Assembly: GCA_946479405.1 (NCBI GenBank)
Contig: CAMLGD010000056.1
Coordinates: forward strand, 1 to 16,449
DNA length: 16,449 nucleotides
Source: an uncultured Vogesella sp.
Lineage (GTDB): Bacteria; Pseudomonadota; Gammaproteobacteria; Burkholderiales; Chromobacteriaceae
Reading direction: 5' to 3'
A program made the translations under genes and the position numbers. Below the pieces are notes generated by a model. The model was given only the letters and a program-made list of their open reading frames with translations. It was not told the DNA's origin and did no database searches. Of this stretch, positions 14,251 through 16,449 are shown piece after piece (the first letter of the stretch is position 1; each line of letters opens with the position of its first letter).

Positions 14251-15843
14251 TCAGGCGCCGGCGCCCTGCACGCGGAACCAGCCCAGGTCGCGGTTCAGCT
14301 GCTGCGAGGAATCGGTGAGCTGTTCCATCGCCGGGGCCAGCTGCTGCATGCGGCTGAAGATGTCGCTGGCCAGCGCCGATACCTGCTGGCCGTGATCCAG
14401 AATGCTGTGGCTGGCGCTGCTCTGGGCGCCGCTGGCCTCGGCAATGCTTTGCAGCACGCGGTGGATGGCGGCCATGGCGCCGTCCACGCCCTGCAGCGCC
14501 TGGCTCAGCGTTTCCTGCGCGCTGGTGCTCTGGTCGCTGGCGCTGCGGGCGGTGTCCATGGTGCCGGACAGCGCAGCGGTGGCACTTTCTACCCGCAGCA
14601 GGGTGTCGAAGATGCGTGCGGTGGCGTCGGCGGTGCGTTCCGACAGCTTGCGCACCTCGTCGGCTACCACGGCAAAGCCGCGGCCCTGTTCGCCGGCGCG
14701 CGCCGCCTCGATGGCGGCGTTCAGCGCCAGCAGATTGGTCTGCTCCGCCACGTCACGGATCAGGGTGCTGATCTGGGCGATGTCGCTGATCGAGGTTTTC
14801 AGCTGCTCGGTCTCGTTCACCGCGCCGCGAATGCGCTGCGACAGCGCCTGCAGCGTCAGCGCGGTGTCGCCGGCCAGCTGCTGTGCGTGCTGGGTCTGCG
14901 CATTGGCCTGCTCGCTGTCGGCCAGCGCCTGGCTGATATGGCGGTTGATGCCGGCAGAGGCGCTGGCGATGCTGTGGGCGGACAGGCGGCTTTGCTCGCT
15001 CTGCTCGGCCTGCTGCCGGGTAATGCCGATCACGCTGCCGGTCAGCGTCAGCGCCTGATGCGCTTCGTGTGCGCTGCTGGCGGCATTGCTGCTGACCGTG
15101 TGCAGCAGCCCGGCCAGCTTGTCCAGAAAGCGGTTGATGTGGCCGGCGGCCTGCGACAGCTCATCGCGGCCCTGCTGCGGCAGGCGGGCGGCCAGATCGC
15201 CGTCGCCCAGCCGGTCGGCGGCCTGTTGCATGGCGGCAATCTGCTGCTTCAGCCGTCGCGCCAGCAACACCTGCGACAGCACCACCACGGCGCTGGCCAG
15301 CAGCAGCGGCCCCAGCAGCCACAGCCCCAGCTGCAGCATGCGCTGGCGCATGTCGGTGGCAGCCTGTTGCAGCTGCTGGCTATCGGCCTGCAACCGCAGG
15401 TCGATCTGTGCCACCAGCGGCACGATGCTCATGCTGTAGGCCTGTTCCGGAATCGACAGCGCATCCTGCGGCGCGCTTTCGGCGATTTTCAGTGCCGATT
15501 GCAGATTGCGGCGGAAGTCTTGCCAGTGCTTGTCGGTATTGCGGCGGAACGATTGCGCCTCGTCCGCCGGCAGCGCGGCGGCGATGGCCGGCAGCAGGCG
15601 GCCAACCTGGGTGTCCACCGCCGCCAGCTTGGCGGCGGTTTCCGGCAGCAGCGGGTCGGCGCGCGACAGCGACAGCACTTCGGCTTTCAGCGTCTGCAGG
15701 TTGGAAGAGCGTTGTTGCTGCTGGCTGTAGTCGGCGAATTCACCGCGCAGCGCCAGCCATTGCTGGCCGCTGCTCAGTGCCACTGCCAGCAGGCAGGCCA
15801 GGGTGAGCACAACCGTGAGCCAAAGCCGTGTTACGAGCGTCAT
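14251..15843 (-). CDS. methyl-accepting chemotaxis protein
   Basis: A 530-residue transmembrane chemoreceptor. TM1 is near residues 4-24 and TM2 near 170-195. They flank a helical periplasmic sensor of about 145 residues rich in Gln/Leu/Ala, most like a four-helix-bundle ligand domain. A HAMP linker (about 192-247, with [14 protein letters not shown]) leads into the long signalling coiled coil. The hairpin tip that contacts CheA/CheW is visible near 355-390 ([21 protein letters not shown], then [18 protein letters not shown]). There is no C-terminal NWETF-type CheR tether; the chain ends FRVQGAGA. The ligand is unknown. A second in-frame ATG at 15852 has AAGGA only one base away, so the ATG at 15843, ten bases from the same AAGGA, is the better start. 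It is a solitary gene, unlinked to che genes here. Confidence 0.93.
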   Translation of the reverse strand: MTLVTRLWLTVVLTLACLLAVALSSGQQWLALRGEFADYSQQQQRSSNLQTLKAEVLSLSRADPLLPETAAKLAAVDTQVGRLLPAIAAALPADEAQSFRRNTDKHWQDFRRNLQSALKIAESAPQDALSIPEQAYSMSIVPLVAQIDLRLQADSQQLQQAATDMRQRMLQLGLWLLGPLLLASAVVVLSQVLLARRLKQQIAAMQQAADRLGDGDLAARLPQQGRDELSQAAGHINRFLDKLAGLLHTVSSNAASSAHEAHQALTLTGSVIGITRQQAEQSEQSRLSAHSIASASAGINRHISQALADSEQANAQTQHAQQLAGDTALTLQALSQRIRGAVNETEQLKTSISDIAQISTLIRDVAEQTNLLALNAAIEAARAGEQGRGFAVVADEVRKLSERTADATARIFDTLLRVESATAALSGTMDTARSASDQSTSAQETLSQALQGVDGAMAAIHRVLQSIAEASGAQSSASHSILDHGQQVSALASDIFSRMQQLAPAMEQLTDSSQQLNRDLGWFRVQGAGA

Positions 15844-16039
15844 GAGCGGCATGTCCTTATCGAGAGCGGGCAGTGTAGGCAGCGCACATTACAAATACAT
15901 GACGTGTTGTCTTGCCAGGGCAGGGGCAAGGCGGGCGTGCGCGGGCACTGCAGCCCACGCTAGAACAGACAGGTGACGGCAAGATGACAGGGCGCGCCGC
16001 AGGGAGCGGCGGCAGGGGCAGGGCGGCGGCGAGTGCCGC

Positions 16040-16075
16040 GCCGGTTTGCCGGCCCGGATGCCAGGGCATCCGGGC
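16040..16075 (-). terminator. hairpins downstream of the YegP-like gene
   Basis: GCCCGGATGCC / GGCATCCGGGC (16052-16062 with 16065-16075) is an 11-bp stem with an AG centre, just past the minus-strand stop. A small GCCGG / CCGGC hairpin overlaps its outer edge. There is no U tract, so termination is likely but not certain. The rest of the gap (15853-16039) shows no gene or clear motif. Confidence 0.4.
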
Positions 16076-16085
16076 GGCAGGCGCT

Positions 16086-16418
16086 TTAGATCAGGTTTTT
16101 CACCGTCTCGCTGGGGCCGTTGCTCTGCACCGAGGCGATGCCGTTGTCGCAGCCGGCTTCCGCTTCGTACAGCTGGCTGGTGCCGATCACCTGGTGGTTG
16201 GCCGCCTTCAGCGTGAAGTAGAACTTGCCGTTGCTGGCGGTCTTCTTCTCGTAGCGGCTGGCATCCGGCGCATTCTTCTGCACCGACGCGATGCCGTTCT
16301 GTGCCGCATCCAGCGATTTGTACAGCTCGCTGCTGAGAATGGTTTGCGCGTTGCCCGCCTTCAGCACGAAGCGGAATTGCCCGTCGCTGCTCTTGCTCAG
16401 TTCGAACCAGCCTGCCAT
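16086..16418 (-). CDS. YegP/DUF1508 family protein with two tandem repeats
   Basis: A 110-residue soluble protein made of two DUF1508 units, about residues 3-50 and 54-101. Each unit runs F-E/Y..K..S.GQ/KF.F.LKA.N.Q.I..S.LY......  .NGIASVQ.N, visible as FRFVLKAGNAQTILSSELY...NGIASVQKN and FYFTLKAANHQVIGTSQLY...NGIASVQSN. This is the E. coli YegP layout and normal length. The family's function is not known; expression is often stress related in other bacteria. CAAGGAG six bases before the ATG confirms the start. The DNA repeat is visible too (CACCGA[GC]GCGATGCCGTT twice, about 150 bases apart). Its promoter lies right of the window. Confidence 0.92.
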   Translation of the reverse strand: MAGWFELSKSSDGQFRFVLKAGNAQTILSSELYKSLDAAQNGIASVQKNAPDASRYEKKTASNGKFYFTLKAANHQVIGTSQLYEAEAGCDNGIASVQSNGPSETVKNLI

Positions 16419-16449
16419 GAGATGCTCCTTGCGTGGTGGGCTGACCGGG

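Noticed and set aside
15853..15877. Possible FliA-type promoter (CTCGATAA) or sigma70 -10 box (TACACT) upstream of the chemoreceptor
   Set aside because: CTCGATAA overlaps the ribosome site and has no TAAA at the right distance. TACACT has no matching -35 box.
14083..15963. 626-residue plus-strand open frame opposite the chemoreceptor
   Set aside because: It runs through two terminators and the antisense of a well-supported chemoreceptor, and its composition is Gly/Gln/Ala/Leu/Arg noise.

Overview
The window is about 16.4 kb of GC-rich, densely coding chromosome from a Gram-negative bacterium. Three lipobox lipoproteins, several type I signal peptides and an outer-membrane-type protein set support Gram-negative. 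The CsgG-like / DUF4810 / GNA1162 (DUF799) lipoprotein triad, the composition and the gene style suggest a betaproteobacterium, most likely Neisseriales (Chromobacteriaceae-like). That placement is inference; there is no rRNA or other marker gene in view.

Layout. At 12-2819 lies a 935-aa SMC-like ATPase whose start overlaps the stop of an unseen upstream gene, followed by a strong terminator. At 2996-4722 is a tight operon of three small outer-membrane lipoproteins (CsgG family, DUF4810, DUF799/GNA1162), closed by a terminator. At 4895-5635 is a LoiP/YggG-type M48 periplasmic metalloprotease with its own sigma70 promoter. At 5795-6268 is a secreted YbjN-domain protein, and at 6400-7269 a metallo-beta-lactamase-fold hydrolase. 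A 361-bp gap with a terminator and a good promoter leads into a sodium:solute symporter (7631-9085) with a textbook terminator. Then comes an EamA exporter - hisC - carboxymuconolactone-decarboxylase-like operon (9205-11579). A convergent minus-strand APC permease (11655-13292) and a divergent thiol peroxidase tpx (13579-14076) follow. The right end carries a minus-strand chemotaxis receptor (14251-15843) and a minus-strand YegP/DUF1508 protein (16086-16418).

How the genes fit together. The lipoprotein triad, LoiP and the YbjN protein are all envelope proteins and form an envelope-maintenance neighbourhood. The centre holds transport and amino-acid metabolism (SSS, EamA, hisC, APC). Tpx provides peroxide defence. 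No phage, IS element, CRISPR array or tRNA was seen; the region reads as core chromosome.

The least explained signal is a short word, GTTGGCCGCA, found 11 times exactly on the two strands. Four of these occurrences sit in intergenic or terminator DNA, including a perfect 20-bp palindrome made of two opposed copies just after tpx. The other candidate for novelty is the SMC-like ATPase, whose partner gene or genes lie left of the window.
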